A stretch of DNA of 64,000 nucleotides, from positions 62,001-126,000 of the forward strand of contig NZ_JAALFH010000011.1 in assembly GCF_011058255.1 (NCBI RefSeq), written 5' to 3'. A program made the position numbers and the translations under genes. Origin of the DNA: Thioalkalivibrio sp. XN8 (GTDB taxonomy: Bacteria > Pseudomonadota > Gammaproteobacteria > Steroidobacterales > XN24). This document shows positions 19,648 to 31,083 of this stretch, one piece after another. The first letter of the stretch is position 1; each line of letters starts with the position of its first letter. Below the pieces are notes generated by a model. The model ran no database searches. It saw nothing but the letters and a program-made list of their open reading frames with translations, and was not told the DNA's origin.

Positions 19648-20883
19648 CTAGAAATTGCCCTGGAACCACGCCTTCATGCGGGCCCAGGCGTCCTTGACGC
19701 CGCCGCCCATGGGCGACTCTCCCTGCCGCTGCTGCAGCTCGTGCAGGGCATACAGCAGCAGCCCCACCCCCGTGGCGTGGATCGGGTTGCGCACGACGTC
19801 GGCCAGGCCGGTGACGCCGTGCGGCACGCCGAGCCGCACCGGGAGGTGGAACACTTCTTCGGCCAGCTCGATCGCGCCTTCCATCTTCGAGCTGCCGCCG
19901 GTCAGCACCACGCCGGCCGCGATCATGTCGTCGAAGCCGGAACGCCTGATCTCGTTGCGGATCAGCGTGAACAGCTCCTCGTAGCGGGGCTCGACGATCT
20001 CGGCCAGCGTCTGGCGCGCGAGGCGCCGCGGCGGGCGGTCGCCCACGCTCGGCACCTCGATGGTCTCGTCCGGGTTCGCCAGCTGCGACAGCGCGCAGGC
20101 GTAGCGGATCTTGATCTCTTCGGCATAGGGCATCGGCGTGCGCATGGACACGGCGATGTCGTTGGTGACCTGGTCGCCGGCGATCGGGATCACCGCGGTG
20201 TGGCGGATGGCGCCGCCGGCGAAGACCGCGATGTCGGTCGTGCCGCCGCCGATGTCCACCAGGCAGACGCCCAGGTCCTTCTCGTCGTCCGACAGCACGG
20301 CGTGGCTGGAGGCCAGCTGCTCCAGCACGATGTCCTCGACGGTGAGGCCGCAGCGCTGCACGCACTTGATGATGTTCTGGGCCGCGCTCTCGGCGCCCGT
20401 GACCATGTGCACCTTCGCTTCCAGGCGCACGCCGGACATGCCGATCGGCTCGCGGATGCCCTCCTGGTAATCGATCAGGAACTCCTGCGGGATGATGTGC
20501 AGGATCTTCTGGTCGGCCGGGATCGCCACGGCGCGCGCGGCGTCGATCACCCGCTCCACGTCGCCCGGCGTCACCTCGCGCTCGCGGATGGCGACGATGC
20601 CGTGCGAGTTGAGGCTGCGCACGTGGCTGCCGGCGATGCCGGCGTAGACGTGCGAGATCTCGCAGCCGGCCATCAGCTCGGCTTCCTCGACCGCGCGCTG
20701 GATGGAGGCCACCGTGGACTCGATGTTGACCACCACGCCCTTTTTCAGCCCGCGCGAGGGATGGCTGCCGATGCCGATGACTTCCAGGCCGCCCTCCTCG
20801 GTCAGCTCGCCCACGATCGCCACCACCTTGGAGGTGCCGATATCGAGCCCGACGATGGTGTCCCTGGCGTTGCGCTTAACCAT
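19648..20883 (-). CDS. ftsA: Cell division protein FtsA
   Basis: Actin-like ATPase that tethers FtsZ to the membrane (411 aa). GLDIGTSKVVAIVGE is the phosphate-1 motif, VCLVDIGGGTTDIAVF phosphate-2 and VVLTGGSSKMEGA the adenosine motif. The C-terminal amphipathic helix (DAWARMKAWFQGNF) is the membrane-targeting sequence. The ATG overlaps the end of ftsQ by eight bases. Confidence 0.97.
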   Translation of the reverse strand: MVKRNARDTIVGLDIGTSKVVAIVGELTEEGGLEVIGIGSHPSRGLKKGVVVNIESTVASIQRAVEEAELMAGCEISHVYAGIAGSHVRSLNSHGIVAIREREVTPGDVERVIDAARAVAIPADQKILHIIPQEFLIDYQEGIREPIGMSGVRLEAKVHMVTGAESAAQNIIKCVQRCGLTVEDIVLEQLASSHAVLSDDEKDLGVCLVDIGGGTTDIAVFAGGAIRHTAVIPIAGDQVTNDIAVSMRTPMPYAEEIKIRYACALSQLANPDETIEVPSVGDRPPRRLARQTLAEIVEPRYEELFTLIRNEIRRSGFDDMIAAGVVLTGGSSKMEGAIELAEEVFHLPVRLGVPHGVTGLADVVRNPIHATGVGLLLYALHELQQRQGESPMGGGVKDAWARMKAWFQGNF

Positions 20884-21700
20884 TGGTCACGTTCCCCTGC
20901 GTTGCCGCATCCTCCGCCTCCCCGCGCTCCCGCCAGCCGACCGCGAAGCCGCGGCTGTAGCGCAGGTCCACGTACTCCACGGTCGCGGCCCGCGGCGTCA
21001 GCAGCGGCGCCGCGACGCGCACGAAGCGGTCCAGCCGCGCGTCGAACGATTCGCGGCCGAGCCGCAGTTCGAAGCCGTTGCTGAGCTCCATCCGCCAGGC
21101 GCCGCGAGCGTCCAGCTCCAGCGCCCGCAGCCCGAGGCCGACCGTGGCCAGCCGGGCGCGTGCGTCCAGGTAGCGCCGCGCCACCAGCTGCTCGCTGTCC
21201 TCCGGTCCCGACAGGTGCGGCAGGTCGGCCGGCACGTGGCGGCTGTCGCGCACGAACAGTTCGCCGCGGGTGTTGAGCAGGCCGCGTTCGCCCCAGCGCG
21301 CTGCCGGTACCTGTTCGATCACCGTGATCTCGACCTCGGCCGGCCAGCGCCGCCGCACCACCGCGTCGTCGACCCAGTCGATGGCGACGATGCGGGCACG
21401 CACCTGGTCCAGCTCCACGCCGAGGAAGCCCTGCTCGCGCAAGTCGCCCAGCGCCGCCTCGACCTGCAGCACGCTGACCCGCTCGAAAGACCCGTGCACC
21501 AGCACCTGGCGGATCGGCCGGTCCAGCGCAGCGGCCGCGCCCCAGGCGGTCGCGCCCAGCGCGGCCAGCACCAGCGCGCCCACGCCCAGCTCTCGCCACG
21601 GCCAGGCCGGCAGCTGCGGCAGCCGCAGCCGGAAGCGCGGCTCGCTCTTGCCCCGGCCCGGGCGGCGGCGCGCGCCACGGCGCTGGTCAGCCCTGGCCAT
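20876..21700 (-). CDS. ftsQ: Cell division protein FtsQ
   Basis: Bitopic divisome protein (274 aa). A basic cytoplasmic tail of about 35 residues, one membrane segment (about 40-60), a POTRA domain (IRQVLVHGSFERVSVLQVEA onward) and the beta domain containing GWRERG near the end are visible. FtsQ links early cytoplasmic and late periplasmic division proteins through FtsB and FtsL. It overlaps ddlB by 14 bases upstream and ftsA by eight downstream. Confidence 0.95.
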   Translation of the reverse strand: MARADQRRGARRRPGRGKSEPRFRLRLPQLPAWPWRELGVGALVLAALGATAWGAAAALDRPIRQVLVHGSFERVSVLQVEAALGDLREQGFLGVELDQVRARIVAIDWVDDAVVRRRWPAEVEITVIEQVPAARWGERGLLNTRGELFVRDSRHVPADLPHLSGPEDSEQLVARRYLDARARLATVGLGLRALELDARGAWRMELSNGFELRLGRESFDARLDRFVRVAAPLLTPRAATVEYVDLRYSRGFAVGWRERGEAEDAATQGNVTNG

Positions 21701-22670
21701 GGCTCGCCTCCCCGGTCACGGCGGCGGCGGACCCCCGCGCTTCGAAGCTGGTTTCGAGCACGCGCCAGGCCAGCTCCTCGAAATCGATCCCGGCCTGCCG
21801 GGCGCCCATCGGCACCAGGCTGTGGCTGGTCATGCCCGGGATGGTGTTGACCTCGAGGAAGCGCGGCACGCCGTCCGCCGGCAACAGGAAGTCCACCCGG
21901 CCCCAGCCGCTGGCGCCGACCGCGTCGAAGGCCGCCCGCACCAGCGCGGCGAAGGCCCCCTCCGCCTGGGCGGACAGGCCGCTCGGGCAGTGGTAGCGCG
22001 TGTCGTCCGAGAAATACTTGGCCTCGTAGTCGTAGAAGGCCCGGGGTGTCTCGATGCGGACCGCCGGCAGCACCTCGCCCTGCAGCACGCCGACCGAGTA
22101 CTCGCCCCCGGTCACCCACTCCTCGGCCAGCACCGGGCCCGCCCAGCGGGCGGCCTCGGCGTAGGCCGCGGGCAGCTCGGACTCGGTCGTGACCTTGCTC
22201 ATGCCGACGCTCGAGCCCTCGCCCGCCGGCTTGACGATCAGCGGCAGGCCGAGCTCGGCGATCACCTCGGCGACCTCCGCCGCGGCGCGCATGACGCGCC
22301 AGCGCGGCGTCGCCAGGCCGCGGCCCACGAACAGCTGCTTGCTGCGCAGCTTGTCCATCGACAGGGCGGAGCCGAGCACGCCGCTGCCGGTATACGGCAT
22401 GCCGAGCGTCTCGAGGGCGCCCTGCATCAGGCCGTCCTCGCCGCCGCGGCCGTGCAGCGCGATCCAGGCGCGGTCGAAGCGGGGTCGCGCCAGCAGCGCG
22501 TCGAGCCCGTCGGCCGGATCGACCCGGTGGGCGTCCACGCCGCGCCGGCGCAGGGCCGCGAGCACGGCCTCCCCGGTCAGCAGCGAGATCTCGCGCTCGG
22601 CCGACACGCCGCCCATCAGCACGGCCACGCGGCCGAAGGCGGCGGGGTCGCTGACCTGCACGCGGTTCAT
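21687..22670 (-). CDS. ddlB: D-alanine--D-alanine ligase
   Basis: ATP-grasp ligase making the D-Ala-D-Ala dipeptide for MurF (327 aa). The motifs VAVLMGGVSAEREISL, ALHGRGGEDG, PLIVKPAGEGSSVGMSKV and FLEVNTIPGMTSHSLVP are complete. The ATG at 22670 overlaps the murB TGA (ATGA). The N-terminus has about 14 residues before the conserved GRVAVLMGG. Confidence 0.97.
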   Translation of the reverse strand: MNRVQVSDPAAFGRVAVLMGGVSAEREISLLTGEAVLAALRRRGVDAHRVDPADGLDALLARPRFDRAWIALHGRGGEDGLMQGALETLGMPYTGSGVLGSALSMDKLRSKQLFVGRGLATPRWRVMRAAAEVAEVIAELGLPLIVKPAGEGSSVGMSKVTTESELPAAYAEAARWAGPVLAEEWVTGGEYSVGVLQGEVLPAVRIETPRAFYDYEAKYFSDDTRYHCPSGLSAQAEGAFAALVRAAFDAVGASGWGRVDFLLPADGVPRFLEVNTIPGMTSHSLVPMGARQAGIDFEELAWRVLETSFEARGSAAAVTGEASHGQG

Positions 22671-23593
22671 GACCGCGCCTCCGGGGCGGCCGGGGCCGGG
22701 TCGCCGACGACGCGGACCTCGGTCGCCAGGCGCACGCCGTGCACCCGCTCGACCTCGGCCGCCACGTGCCGCACCAGGGCCTCGATGTCGGCCGCAGTCG
22801 CCTCGCCGGTGTTGATGATGAAATTGGCGTGCTTGGGCGAGACTTCGGCCCCGCCGATCCGGCAGCCCTTCAGGCCCGCCGCCTCGATCAGCCGGGCCGC
22901 GTGGTCGCCCGGCGGGTTGGTGAACACCGAGCCGCAGCTCGGCAGGCCGATCGGCTGGGTCGCCTTGCGCCTCACCAGCAGGTCCCGGATGGACGCCTGG
23001 GTGGTCGGGCGGCCAGCCGGGAACTGGAGCTCGGCGGCGACGAACCACTCGCCGGCCGGGCCGCGCACGCTGCGGTAGCCGGTCTCGTACTCGTCCCGGG
23101 CGCGCCGGCGGCGCACCCCGGCGCGGTCCAGCGTCTCGACTGCGCGCACGTAGTCCCAGGTCTCGCCGCCGAAGGCGCCGGCATTCATCGCCAGCGCGCC
23201 GCCCAGCGTGCCGGGAATCCCGGCGAAGAACTCGCCGGCGCCGAGCCCCCAGCGGGCGCAGCTGCGAGCGATCTTGGCGCAGGGCACGCCGGCCTCGGCG
23301 CGGATGCCGTGCGCGCCGAGCCGCGCCATGGCCGAGAGGGCGTTGTGGGTGCTGATCACGGCGCCCCGCAGGCCGCCGTCGCGCACCAGCAGGTTGCTGC
23401 CCAGGCCGACCCAGTGCACCGGCACCTCCGGCGGCAGCGCCGCCAGGAAACCCGCCAGGTCCTCGAGGTCGGCCGGCCGGTACCAGGTGTCCACCGGCCC
23501 GCCGACGCGCCAGGACGTATGGCGGGCCATGGGCTCGTGGCGCCGGAGCTCGCCGCGGGGCTCGAAGGCCGGGCTGTGCTGCATGGCGGCCAT
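22667..23593 (-). CDS. murB: UDP-N-acetylenolpyruvylglucosamine reductase MurB
   Basis: FAD enzyme that reduces UDP-GlcNAc-enolpyruvate with NADPH (308 aa). RHTSWRVGGPVDTWYRP, LGLGSNLLVRDGG-like VGLGSNLLVRDGG, GIPGTLGGALAMNAGAFG and SCGSVFTNPPGDHAARLIE mark a type II-like MurB. Start ATG 23593 overlaps the murC TGA (TGATG). MurB inside the dcw cluster, between murC and ddlB, is normal for many proteobacteria though not for E. coli. Confidence 0.96.
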   Translation of the reverse strand: MAAMQHSPAFEPRGELRRHEPMARHTSWRVGGPVDTWYRPADLEDLAGFLAALPPEVPVHWVGLGSNLLVRDGGLRGAVISTHNALSAMARLGAHGIRAEAGVPCAKIARSCARWGLGAGEFFAGIPGTLGGALAMNAGAFGGETWDYVRAVETLDRAGVRRRRARDEYETGYRSVRGPAGEWFVAAELQFPAGRPTTQASIRDLLVRRKATQPIGLPSCGSVFTNPPGDHAARLIEAAGLKGCRIGGAEVSPKHANFIINTGEATAADIEALVRHVAAEVERVHGVRLATEVRVVGDPAPAAPEARS

Positions 23594-25014
23594 CACGGCG
23601 CGCCCTCCCCGGCCGGCGCGGACATGGCGGCCGGCAGGCGCGCGGCCACGGCGCCGATGCTGCCGGCGCCGAAGGTGACCACCACGTCGCCCGGCTGGAG
23701 CACGGCGGCCAGCGCCTCGGGCAGCGCCTCCACCTGCGCCACGAACACCGGCTCGACCTTGCCGCGCGAGCGGATGGCGCGGGCCAGGGCGCGGCCGTCG
23801 GCGCCGGGCACCGGCGCCTCGCCCGCCGGGTAGACTTCGCACAGCAGCAGGGCGTCCACGCCCGACAGCACGCGGGCGAAGTCGTCCATCAGGTCGCGGG
23901 TACGGCTGTAGCGATGCGGCTGGAACGCCACCACCACCCGGCGCCCCGGCCAGGCGCCGCGGATCGCCTCGAGCGTCCGCTCCAGCTCGGTCGGGTGATG
24001 GCCGTAATCGTCCACCAGCAGGGCCTCCCCGTCGCCGGCGGGCAACGCCCCGAGCTCCTGCATGCGGCGGTCGATGCCGCCGAAGTTCGCCAGCGCGCGC
24101 AGCAGCGCCTCGTCCGGCACTTCCAGCTCCAGCGCCACGGCGATCGCCGCCAGGGCGTTCTGCACGTTGTGGCGGCCGGCCAGGTTGAGCCGGACCGCCA
24201 GCGGCGCCGCCCCGCCCGGCCGCGTCACGGTAAAGCGTGACTCCCGCCCTTCCTGGCGGAACTTCGTGGCCCGGACGTCGGCGCCGGCACTGAAGCCGTA
24301 AGTCAGGGCGGCGCGGCCGATGTTGTCCAGCAGCCCGGCGGCGCCGGCGTCGTCCGCACAGACCACGGCCAGGCCGTAGAAAGGCAGGTTGTGCAGGAAA
24401 TCCACGAAGGCCTGCTTCAGCCGCTCCAGGTCGCCGCCGTAGGTGCCCATGTGGTCGGGCTCGACGTTGGTGACCACCGCCAGCATGGGCTGCAGGTGCA
24501 TGAAGGAGGCATCGCTCTCGTCGGCCTCCGCCACGAGAAAGCGGCCGGTGCCGAGCCGCGCGTGGGTGTTGGCGCTGTTCAGCCGGCCGCCGATAACGAA
24601 CGTCGGGTCCATGCCCGCCTCGCCCAGCACGCTGGCGACCAGGCTGGTGGTGGTGGTCTTGCCGTGGGTGCCGGCCACCGCGATCCCGTAGCGGAAGCGC
24701 ATCAGCTCGGCCAGCATTTCCGCCCGCTTCACCACCGGGATGCGCCGCCGCTGCGCCTCGACCACTTCCGGGTTGTCGGCCGGCACGGCGCTCGAGACCA
24801 CGACCACGTCGGCGTCGTCCAGGTGGCCGGCGGCATGCCCGAGCATCACGCGCGCGCCCAGCGACTCCAGCCGCTGCACCACCGCGCCGCTGCGCAGGTC
24901 CGAACCCTGCACCTCGTAGCCGAGGTTGAGCAGCACCTCGGCGATGCCGCCCATGCCGGACCCGCCGATGCCGACGAAGTGGATGCGATGGACGCGCCGC
25001 ATGCGGTTCTTCAT
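23593..25014 (-). CDS. murC: UDP-N-acetylmuramate--L-alanine ligase MurC
   Basis: Adds L-Ala to UDP-MurNAc (473 aa). [20 protein letters not shown] is the UDP-binding N-terminal signature, [15 protein letters not shown] the ATP loop, and the C-terminal domain contains [19 protein letters not shown] and [12 protein letters not shown] 25014 overlaps the murG stop (ATGA). Confidence 0.97.
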   Translation of the reverse strand: MKNRMRRVHRIHFVGIGGSGMGGIAEVLLNLGYEVQGSDLRSGAVVQRLESLGARVMLGHAAGHLDDADVVVVSSAVPADNPEVVEAQRRRIPVVKRAEMLAELMRFRYGIAVAGTHGKTTTTSLVASVLGEAGMDPTFVIGGRLNSANTHARLGTGRFLVAEADESDASFMHLQPMLAVVTNVEPDHMGTYGGDLERLKQAFVDFLHNLPFYGLAVVCADDAGAAGLLDNIGRAALTYGFSAGADVRATKFRQEGRESRFTVTRPGGAAPLAVRLNLAGRHNVQNALAAIAVALELEVPDEALLRALANFGGIDRRMQELGALPAGDGEALLVDDYGHHPTELERTLEAIRGAWPGRRVVVAFQPHRYSRTRDLMDDFARVLSGVDALLLCEVYPAGEAPVPGADGRALARAIRSRGKVEPVFVAQVEALPEALAAVLQPGDVVVTFGAGSIGAVAARLPAAMSAPAGEGAP

Positions 25015-26108
25015 GCCGCCGCCTCCAGGTCCAGGCCGCCGGCCTCGACCAGGGCCTGCTGGATGGCCGCCAGCGCCTCGGGCCGGGCCGCGCCGCGCGC
25101 GCGCCGCGCCATGTCCAGCAACCGGCCCCGGTCGGCCAGCAGGCCCGCGAGCACGCGGCCGAGCCGCTCGTGGCCGAGCTGCTTCTCCGGCAGCAGCACC
25201 GCGCCGCCGGCGGCGACCAGGTAGCCGCCGTTGAGGGTCTGGTGGTTGTCCACCGCCGCCGGGAAGGGCACGAGAACCGCCGGGAGTCCGGCGGCCGCCA
25301 GCTCCGACACCGTGAGCGCGCCGGCGCGGCAGATGGCGAGATCGGCCCAGCCGTAAGCCTCGGCCATGTCGTCGATGAACTCGGTCACCTCGGCCTCGAC
25401 GCCGTGGCGGGCATAGGCGTCCCGGGCGCGCTCGAGGGTATTGCGCCCGGCCTGGTGACGCACTTCCGGCCGCAGCGGCTCGGGCAGGTGCGCGAGCGCG
25501 ACCGGCACCGACTCGTTCAGCGCCAGCGCGCCCTGGCTGCCGCCCAGCACCAGCAGCCGCAGGCGGCCGCTCCGTTCGGCGTAGCGGCGCCCCGGCGTCG
25601 GCAGCGCGGCGATCGCGGGGCGAACCGGGTTGCCGACCACCTCGGCATGGACGCCGGCCGGGAACGCCCCCGGGAACGCGGCCAGCACACGGCGGGCCAG
25701 GCGCGCCAGCATCCGGTTGGTGGTGCCGGCGATGGCGTTCTGTTCGTGGATGACCAGCGGCTTGCGCAGCAGCCAGGCCGCGACGCCGCCGGGGCCGGCG
25801 GCATAGCCGCCCATGCCCAGCACGACTGCGGGCCGCAGGCGTCCGATGATCCGCATTGCCTGGGCCACCGCCAGGCCGATACGAAACGGTGCCGCCAGGC
25901 GCGTGCCCAGGCTCTTGCCGCGCAGGCCGCCGATGGTGATCCATTCCACCGGGATCCCGGCGGCCGGGACCACCCGCGCCTCGAGGCCCAGCCGCGTGCC
26001 CATCCAGGTCACTTCGGCGCCCCGGGCGCGCAGCGCTTCGGCCACCGCCAGTGCCGGGAACACGTGGCCGCCCGTGCCGCCCGCCATCACCAGCACCCGC
26101 GCGTTCAC
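25011..26108 (-). CDS. murG: Lipid II-forming GlcNAc transferase MurG
   Basis: Peripheral membrane GT-B enzyme converting lipid I to lipid II (365 aa). G-loop 1 [20 protein letters not shown]-loop 2 [14 protein letters not shown], and the UDP-GlcNAc site [12 protein letters not shown] with [13 protein letters not shown] are present. GTG start 26108 overlaps the ftsW stop (GTGA). Confidence 0.97.
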   Translation of the reverse strand: MNARVLVMAGGTGGHVFPALAVAEALRARGAEVTWMGTRLGLEARVVPAAGIPVEWITIGGLRGKSLGTRLAAPFRIGLAVAQAMRIIGRLRPAVVLGMGGYAAGPGGVAAWLLRKPLVIHEQNAIAGTTNRMLARLARRVLAAFPGAFPAGVHAEVVGNPVRPAIAALPTPGRRYAERSGRLRLLVLGGSQGALALNESVPVALAHLPEPLRPEVRHQAGRNTLERARDAYARHGVEAEVTEFIDDMAEAYGWADLAICRAGALTVSELAAAGLPAVLVPFPAAVDNHQTLNGGYLVAAGGAVLLPEKQLGHERLGRVLAGLLADRGRLLDMARRARGAARPEALAAIQQALVEAGGLDLEAAA

Positions 26109-27271
26109 GACCGCCTCCGCGGGCGCGTCCGGCGGGCCAGGCCGTCGGCGCTGAGCTCGTAGTGGATGCGCAGCAGCAGCCCGATGGAAGCGCCGGTGAC
26201 GACCAGGCTGCTGCCGCCGTAGCTCACCAGCGGCAGGGTCAGCCCCTTGGTGGGGAGCAGCCCCATGTTGACGCCCATGTTGATGAAGGCCTGGATGCCG
26301 AGCCAGGTCCCCAGCCCGAACGCCAGGCAGGCCTGGAACGGGCGCCGCGCCGCGGCCGCGGCCGCGCTGATGGCGAACGCGCGCCACACCAGCAGGACGA
26401 ACAGCAAAATCATGAGGAACACGCCGAGCAGGCCGAACTCCTCGGCGTAGACGGCGAAGATGAAGTCGGTGTGCGCCTCGGGCAGGTAGAACAACTTCTG
26501 CACGCTCTCGCCCAGGCCGACGCCGAACCACTCGCCGCGGCCGATGGCGATCAGCGACTGGGTCAGCTGGAAGCCCGAGCCCCACTGGTCGGCCCAGGGG
26601 TCGAGGAAAGCCGTCAGCCGGCGCATGCGGTACTCGGAGGTCAGCACCAGCAGCGCCAGCGAAGCCCCGCCCGCGAGACCCATCAGCAGCAGGTAGCCGA
26701 GCTTCATCCCGCCGACGAACAGCACCGCGATGGCCATGGCGAAGAGCACGGCCGTGGCGCCGAAGTCCGGTTGCATCATCAGCAGGCTGCCGGCGGCGGT
26801 GACCACCAGCAGCGGCTGCCACAGGCCGCGGAAGCCGGCCTCGAGCAACTCGCCGCGCCGCGCCACGTAGCCGCACAGGTACACCAGGATCGCCAGCCGG
26901 GCCGGCTCGGAAGCCTGCACGTTCAACGGCCCGAACCGCAGCCAGCGGGTCGCGCCGTTGACCTCGTGACCCACGCCGGGCACCAGCACCAGCAGCAGCA
27001 GGGCGAAGCCCGCCGCCAGGAGCAGCGGCGCCGTGCGCTCCAGCGCCGAGCTCGGCACCGCCATGCAGACCGCGGCCGCGAAGCCGCCGGCGCCCAGGTA
27101 CAGCAGCTGGCGCAGCAGGAAATAGAAGGGCTGGTCGTGGACGCGTTCCGCCATGGTGACGGAGGCGGAGGCGACCATCACCGCGCCGAGCAGGGCGAGC
27201 GCCAGCGCGCTGGCCGCCAGCCAGCCGTCCAGCGCGTAGCCCGTGCGCAGGCGGGGCGCGGCGGCGCTCAT
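26105..27271 (-). CDS. ftsW: Peptidoglycan glycosyltransferase FtsW
   Basis: SEDS-family lipid II polymerase of the divisome (388 aa) with about ten membrane segments. The conserved SEDS region [25 protein letters not shown], the [10 protein letters not shown] loop and [17 protein letters not shown] are intact. It works with FtsI, encoded upstream in the same operon. ATG 27271 overlaps the murD stop (ATGA). Confidence 0.97.
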   Translation of the reverse strand: MSAAAPRLRTGYALDGWLAASALALALLGAVMVASASVTMAERVHDQPFYFLLRQLLYLGAGGFAAAVCMAVPSSALERTAPLLLAAGFALLLLVLVPGVGHEVNGATRWLRFGPLNVQASEPARLAILVYLCGYVARRGELLEAGFRGLWQPLLVVTAAGSLLMMQPDFGATAVLFAMAIAVLFVGGMKLGYLLLMGLAGGASLALLVLTSEYRMRRLTAFLDPWADQWGSGFQLTQSLIAIGRGEWFGVGLGESVQKLFYLPEAHTDFIFAVYAEEFGLLGVFLMILLFVLLVWRAFAISAAAAAARRPFQACLAFGLGTWLGIQAFINMGVNMGLLPTKGLTLPLVSYGGSSLVVTGASIGLLLRIHYELSADGLARRTRPRRRS

Positions 27272-28632
27272 GCCGGCAGCTCCCGGACCGCCGCGGCGAA
27301 GCGCTGGCCGCGCTCGCGGTAATCGCGATACATGTCGGTGCTGGCGCAGGCCGGAGACAGCAGCACGCAGTCGCCGGGCTGCGCCAGGCGGGCCGCCGCG
27401 ACTACCGCCGCCTCGATACCGTCGACCCGCTCGACGCGACATGTCCCCGCGAGCGCTGCCTCGAGCACCGGCGCATCCTGCCCGAGCAGCACCGCCGCAT
27501 GCACGCGCTCCCGCGCCGCGGCGGCGAGCGGCGCGAAGTCCGCGCCCTTGCCGTCGCCGCCGGCAATCAGCACCACCGGCCGGTCCATGCCCTGGATCGC
27601 GGCCACCGCGGCACCGACATTGGTGCCCTTGGAGTCGTTGATGTACTCGACGCCGCCGCGCTCCGCAATCCACTCCGCGCGATGCGGCAGGCCGCGGAAA
27701 GCGGCCAGCGCCGGCAGGCAGGCGCGCGGATCCAGGCCGACGGCCTCGACCATGGCCAGCGCCGCCAGGGCATTGGCCTGGTTGTGGCGGCCGCGAACCC
27801 GCAGCACGCTCACCGGCGCCAGCGCCTCCTCGCCGCGCGCCAGCGCCGGGCCGGCCGGCGTGTCCAGCAGGCCGTACTCGCCCGCGGCCGGCGCGCCGAG
27901 CCCGAAGCGGATGCAGGGCGTGCGCCCGTCCCACATCGCCATCACGATGCGGTCGTCGCGATTGAGGACGACCCGCTCGGCCCCGTGCAGGATGCGCGCC
28001 TTGGCCTCCGCGTAGGCCTCCATGGAGCCGTGACGGTCGATGTGGTCGGCGCTGAGATTCAGCACGCAGGCGGCCTTTGCCCGCAGCGAGGCGGTGGCCT
28101 CGAGCTGGAAGCTGGACAGCTCCAGCACGTACACGTCGGGCACCTCGCCTTCCAGCAGGTCGAGCGCCGGCGTGCCGAGGTTGCCGCCCTCGCGCACGCG
28201 CAGGCCGCCCGCCCGCGCCAGCTCGGCCAGCAGGGAGGTGACCGTGCTCTTGCCGTTCGAGCCGGTGATCGCCGCGACCGGCGCCGGGGCGGCGCGGGCG
28301 AACAGCTCGATGTCGCCGAGCAGGGCCAGCCCGCGGCGGCGCGCCTCCTCCAGCAGCGGCTCCCGCAGCGACACGCCGGGCGACACCACGACCTCCGCCA
28401 CGCCGTCCAGCACCCCCTTGTCGAAGCCGCCGAGCCGCAGCTCGACGGTCTCGCGCAGCGCTCCCAGCGCCGCCAGGCCGGGCGGCTCGGCGCGGCTGTC
28501 GACCACCCGCACCCGCTGGCCCAAGCGCGCGAGGTAGCGCGCACAGGACAGGCCGGTCGCGCCGAGCCCGACCACCAGCACGGGCTGGGCGGCGGCGCGG
28601 GGGCGACGGCTGGGTTCCGGGTGCGCGATCAT
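27268..28632 (-). CDS. murD: UDP-MurNAc-L-alanine--D-glutamate ligase MurD
   Basis: Cytoplasmic ligase adding D-Glu (454 aa). [21 protein letters not shown] at the N-terminus, the ATP loop [29 protein letters not shown] and [18 protein letters not shown] are diagnostic. The N-terminus carries about 20 extra residues rich in Pro/Arg/Ala. ATG 28632 overlaps the mraY stop. Confidence 0.97.
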   Translation of the reverse strand: MIAHPEPSRRPRAAAQPVLVVGLGATGLSCARYLARLGQRVRVVDSRAEPPGLAALGALRETVELRLGGFDKGVLDGVAEVVVSPGVSLREPLLEEARRRGLALLGDIELFARAAPAPVAAITGSNGKSTVTSLLAELARAGGLRVREGGNLGTPALDLLEGEVPDVYVLELSSFQLEATASLRAKAACVLNLSADHIDRHGSMEAYAEAKARILHGAERVVLNRDDRIVMAMWDGRTPCIRFGLGAPAAGEYGLLDTPAGPALARGEEALAPVSVLRVRGRHNQANALAALAMVEAVGLDPRACLPALAAFRGLPHRAEWIAERGGVEYINDSKGTNVGAAVAAIQGMDRPVVLIAGGDGKGADFAPLAAAARERVHAAVLLGQDAPVLEAALAGTCRVERVDGIEAAVVAAARLAQPGDCVLLSPACASTDMYRDYRERGQRFAAAVRELPA

Positions 28633-29717
28633 CTGACCTTCAGCGTGGCGAGGCCGAACAGGACCAGGATCACGGTGATGATCCAGAAGCGGACGATTAC
28701 CTTCGGTTCCGCCCAGCCCTTGAGTTCGAAGTGGTGGTGGATGGGCGCCATGCGGAAAATCCGGCGCCCGGTGAGCTTGAAGGACGCGACCTGCAGCATG
28801 ACCGAGACGGTCTCGAGCACGAACACGCCCGCCATGACGAAGAACACGATTTCCTGGCGCACCGCGATGGCGACCGCGCCCAGCGCAGCGCCGAGGGCCA
28901 GTGCGCCGATGTCGCCCATGAAGACCTGGGCGGGGTAGGTGTTGAACCAGAGGAAGCCGAGGCCGGCGCCGACCAGCGCGGCGCAGAACACCAGCATCTC
29001 GCCCACGCCGGCGACGTAGGGAATGCCCAGGTAGCCCGCGAAGTTGACGTTGCCGGTGACCCAGGCGAACAGCCCCAGCGCGCCGCCGATCAGCACGGTG
29101 GGCATGATGGCCAGACCGTCCAGCCCATCGGTCAGGTTGACCGCGTTGCTCGAGCCGACGATGACGAAATAGGCCAGCGCGATAAAGCCGACAGTGCCGA
29201 GCGGCAGCACCACGTCCTTGAAGAAAGGCACGATCAGGCCGAGGTCCACGGCCGGGTTGGTGGCGGTGAACACGAAGGCGCCGCCGGCCAGCAGCGCGCC
29301 GACCGACTGCCAGAAGTACTTCCAGCGGGCCGCCAGTCCCCGGCTGTCGCCGACCACGAGTTTCTTGTAGTCGTCGACGAAGCCGATCAGGCCGAAGCCC
29401 AGCATCACCGCCAGCACGATCCAGACGAAACGGTTGCCGAGGTCCGCCCACAGCAGCGTGGCGACGGTGATCGCCACCAGGATCAGCGCGCCGCCCATAG
29501 TCGGCGTGCCCGCCTTCGGCAGGTGCGACTCGGGGCCGTAGCTGCGCACCTGCTGCCCGATCTGGTGGAAGGTCAGCCGGCGGATCATCCACGGCCCGAC
29601 CAGCAGCGAGATGGCCAGCGCCGTGAGCGCGCCGAGGATGGCGCGGAAGGTCTGGTACTGGAAGACGTTGAAGCCCGACTCGAAGCGCGCCAGGTATTCC
29701 GCCAGGTACATCAGCAT
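28629..29717 (-). CDS. mraY: Phospho-MurNAc-pentapeptide transferase MraY
   Basis: Integral membrane enzyme that makes lipid I on undecaprenyl phosphate (362 aa, ten predicted spans). [67 protein letters not shown] and the [13 protein letters not shown] loop carry all catalytic and magnesium residues. An ATG two codons downstream is an equally possible start. It begins one base after murF. Confidence 0.98.
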   Translation of the reverse strand: MLMYLAEYLARFESGFNVFQYQTFRAILGALTALAISLLVGPWMIRRLTFHQIGQQVRSYGPESHLPKAGTPTMGGALILVAITVATLLWADLGNRFVWIVLAVMLGFGLIGFVDDYKKLVVGDSRGLAARWKYFWQSVGALLAGGAFVFTATNPAVDLGLIVPFFKDVVLPLGTVGFIALAYFVIVGSSNAVNLTDGLDGLAIMPTVLIGGALGLFAWVTGNVNFAGYLGIPYVAGVGEMLVFCAALVGAGLGFLWFNTYPAQVFMGDIGALALGAALGAVAIAVRQEIVFFVMAGVFVLETVSVMLQVASFKLTGRRIFRMAPIHHHFELKGWAEPKVIVRFWIITVILVLFGLATLKVR

Positions 29718-29718
29718 C

Positions 29719-31083
29719 TCAGCCGCCCTCCCGCGTCACGAGCCGCGCTACCAGCTGGTCGAGGCCCATGGCACGCGAGCCTTTCACCAGCAGGTTGACG
29801 CCCGGCGGCAACTCGCCCGCCAGGGCCGCGGCCAGCGCCTCCAAGTCGTCGAAACAGCGGCCATCGCCGAAAGCCTCCGCCGCCGCCGCAGCGTCCCCGC
29901 CGAGCGCATACAGGCGCGTGACGCCATGGGCGCGGGCGAACTCGCCTGCCGCCGCGTGCAGGCTGCGGGAGGCATCGCCCAGCTCGCGCATGTCGCCCAG
30001 CACCAGCCAGGTCTCGCCCGGCAGGGCCGTGGCGTACTCGATCGCCGCCTGCAGCGCAGCCGGGTTGGCGTTATAGGTGTCGTCGATGACCAGCGCGCCG
30101 CCCGGCGCCTTCTTCAGGGTCATGCGGCCGCCGACGCCGTGGGATCGCGCCAGCCCGGCGACGATCTCCTCCAGCGTCCAGCCACCCGCCCAGGTCGTCG
30201 CCGCCGCGGCCACGGCGTTCATCGCGTTGTGCCGCCCCGGCAGCCGCACCCGCGCGTCGGCCGCGCCGTCGGGCGTGACCAGACGGAACTCCAGCAGCGG
30301 GCCGTCGGCGTCCAGTGACTGGCAGATATCCTCGGCCCGGAACTCGGCGTCCTCGGCAGTCAGCCCGAAGGTGACGATCCGGCGCCCGCCGGCGAGCTCG
30401 CGCCACAAGGGCACGAACTCGCTGTCGAGGTTCATTACCGCGACGCCGTCCGCGGGCAGGCCGGAGAACATCTCGCCCTTGCCGCGCGCCACGCCTGCCA
30501 GGCCGCCGAAGCCCTCGAGATGGACCGGTCCCGCCGCCGTGACCAGGCCGACCGACGGCCGGCAGATCGCCACCATCCGGGCAATCTCGCCCTGGTGGTT
30601 GGCGCCCAGCTCCAGCACCGCGGCCCGGTGCGATTCGTCGAGCCGGAACAGGGTCAGCGGCAGGCCGACCTCGTTGTTGTAGTTACCCCGCGTGGCCAGG
30701 ATCTCGCCGCGGCTCGCCGCGATCGCGGCCATCATTTCCTTGACCGTGGTCTTGCCGTAGCTGCCGGTCACCGCCAGCACCGGCAGCTCGAAGCGGCGGC
30801 GCCAGTCGGCCGCGATGCCGCCGAGCGCCGCCAGCGTGTCTTCCACCAGCAGCTGCGGCAGGTTGACCGTGACCGGGTGGTCGACGACCGCGGCGGCGGC
30901 GCCCGCTTCCGCCGCCCGGGCCACGAACTCGTGGCCGTCGAAGTTGGGCCCGCGCAGGGCGACGAAGAGCTCGCCCTGCGCCAGCTTCCGCGTGTCGGTG
31001 GAAACCCCGGCGAAGCCCGGGTCCGGCCCGAGCAGGGTGCCGCCGAGACTGCGCGCGAGTCCGGTCAGGCTGCCGTGGATCAC
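29719..31083 (-). CDS. murF: UDP-MurNAc-tripeptide--D-alanyl-D-alanine ligase MurF
   Basis: Adds D-Ala-D-Ala (454 aa). The substrate domain has [20 protein letters not shown]; the ATP loop is [17 protein letters not shown], with Tyr in place of the commoner Asn/Ser, tolerated in Mur[15 protein letters not shown] and [13 protein letters not shown] follow. GTG 31083 overlaps the murE TGA (GTGA). Confidence 0.96.
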   Translation of the reverse strand: MIHGSLTGLARSLGGTLLGPDPGFAGVSTDTRKLAQGELFVALRGPNFDGHEFVARAAEAGAAAAVVDHPVTVNLPQLLVEDTLAALGGIAADWRRRFELPVLAVTGSYGKTTVKEMMAAIAASRGEILATRGNYNNEVGLPLTLFRLDESHRAAVLELGANHQGEIARMVAICRPSVGLVTAAGPVHLEGFGGLAGVARGKGEMFSGLPADGVAVMNLDSEFVPLWRELAGGRRIVTFGLTAEDAEFRAEDICQSLDADGPLLEFRLVTPDGAADARVRLPGRHNAMNAVAAAATTWAGGWTLEEIVAGLARSHGVGGRMTLKKAPGGALVIDDTYNANPAALQAAIEYATALPGETWLVLGDMRELGDASRSLHAAAGEFARAHGVTRLYALGGDAAAAAEAFGDGRCFDDLEALAAALAGELPPGVNLLVKGSRAMGLDQLVARLVTREGG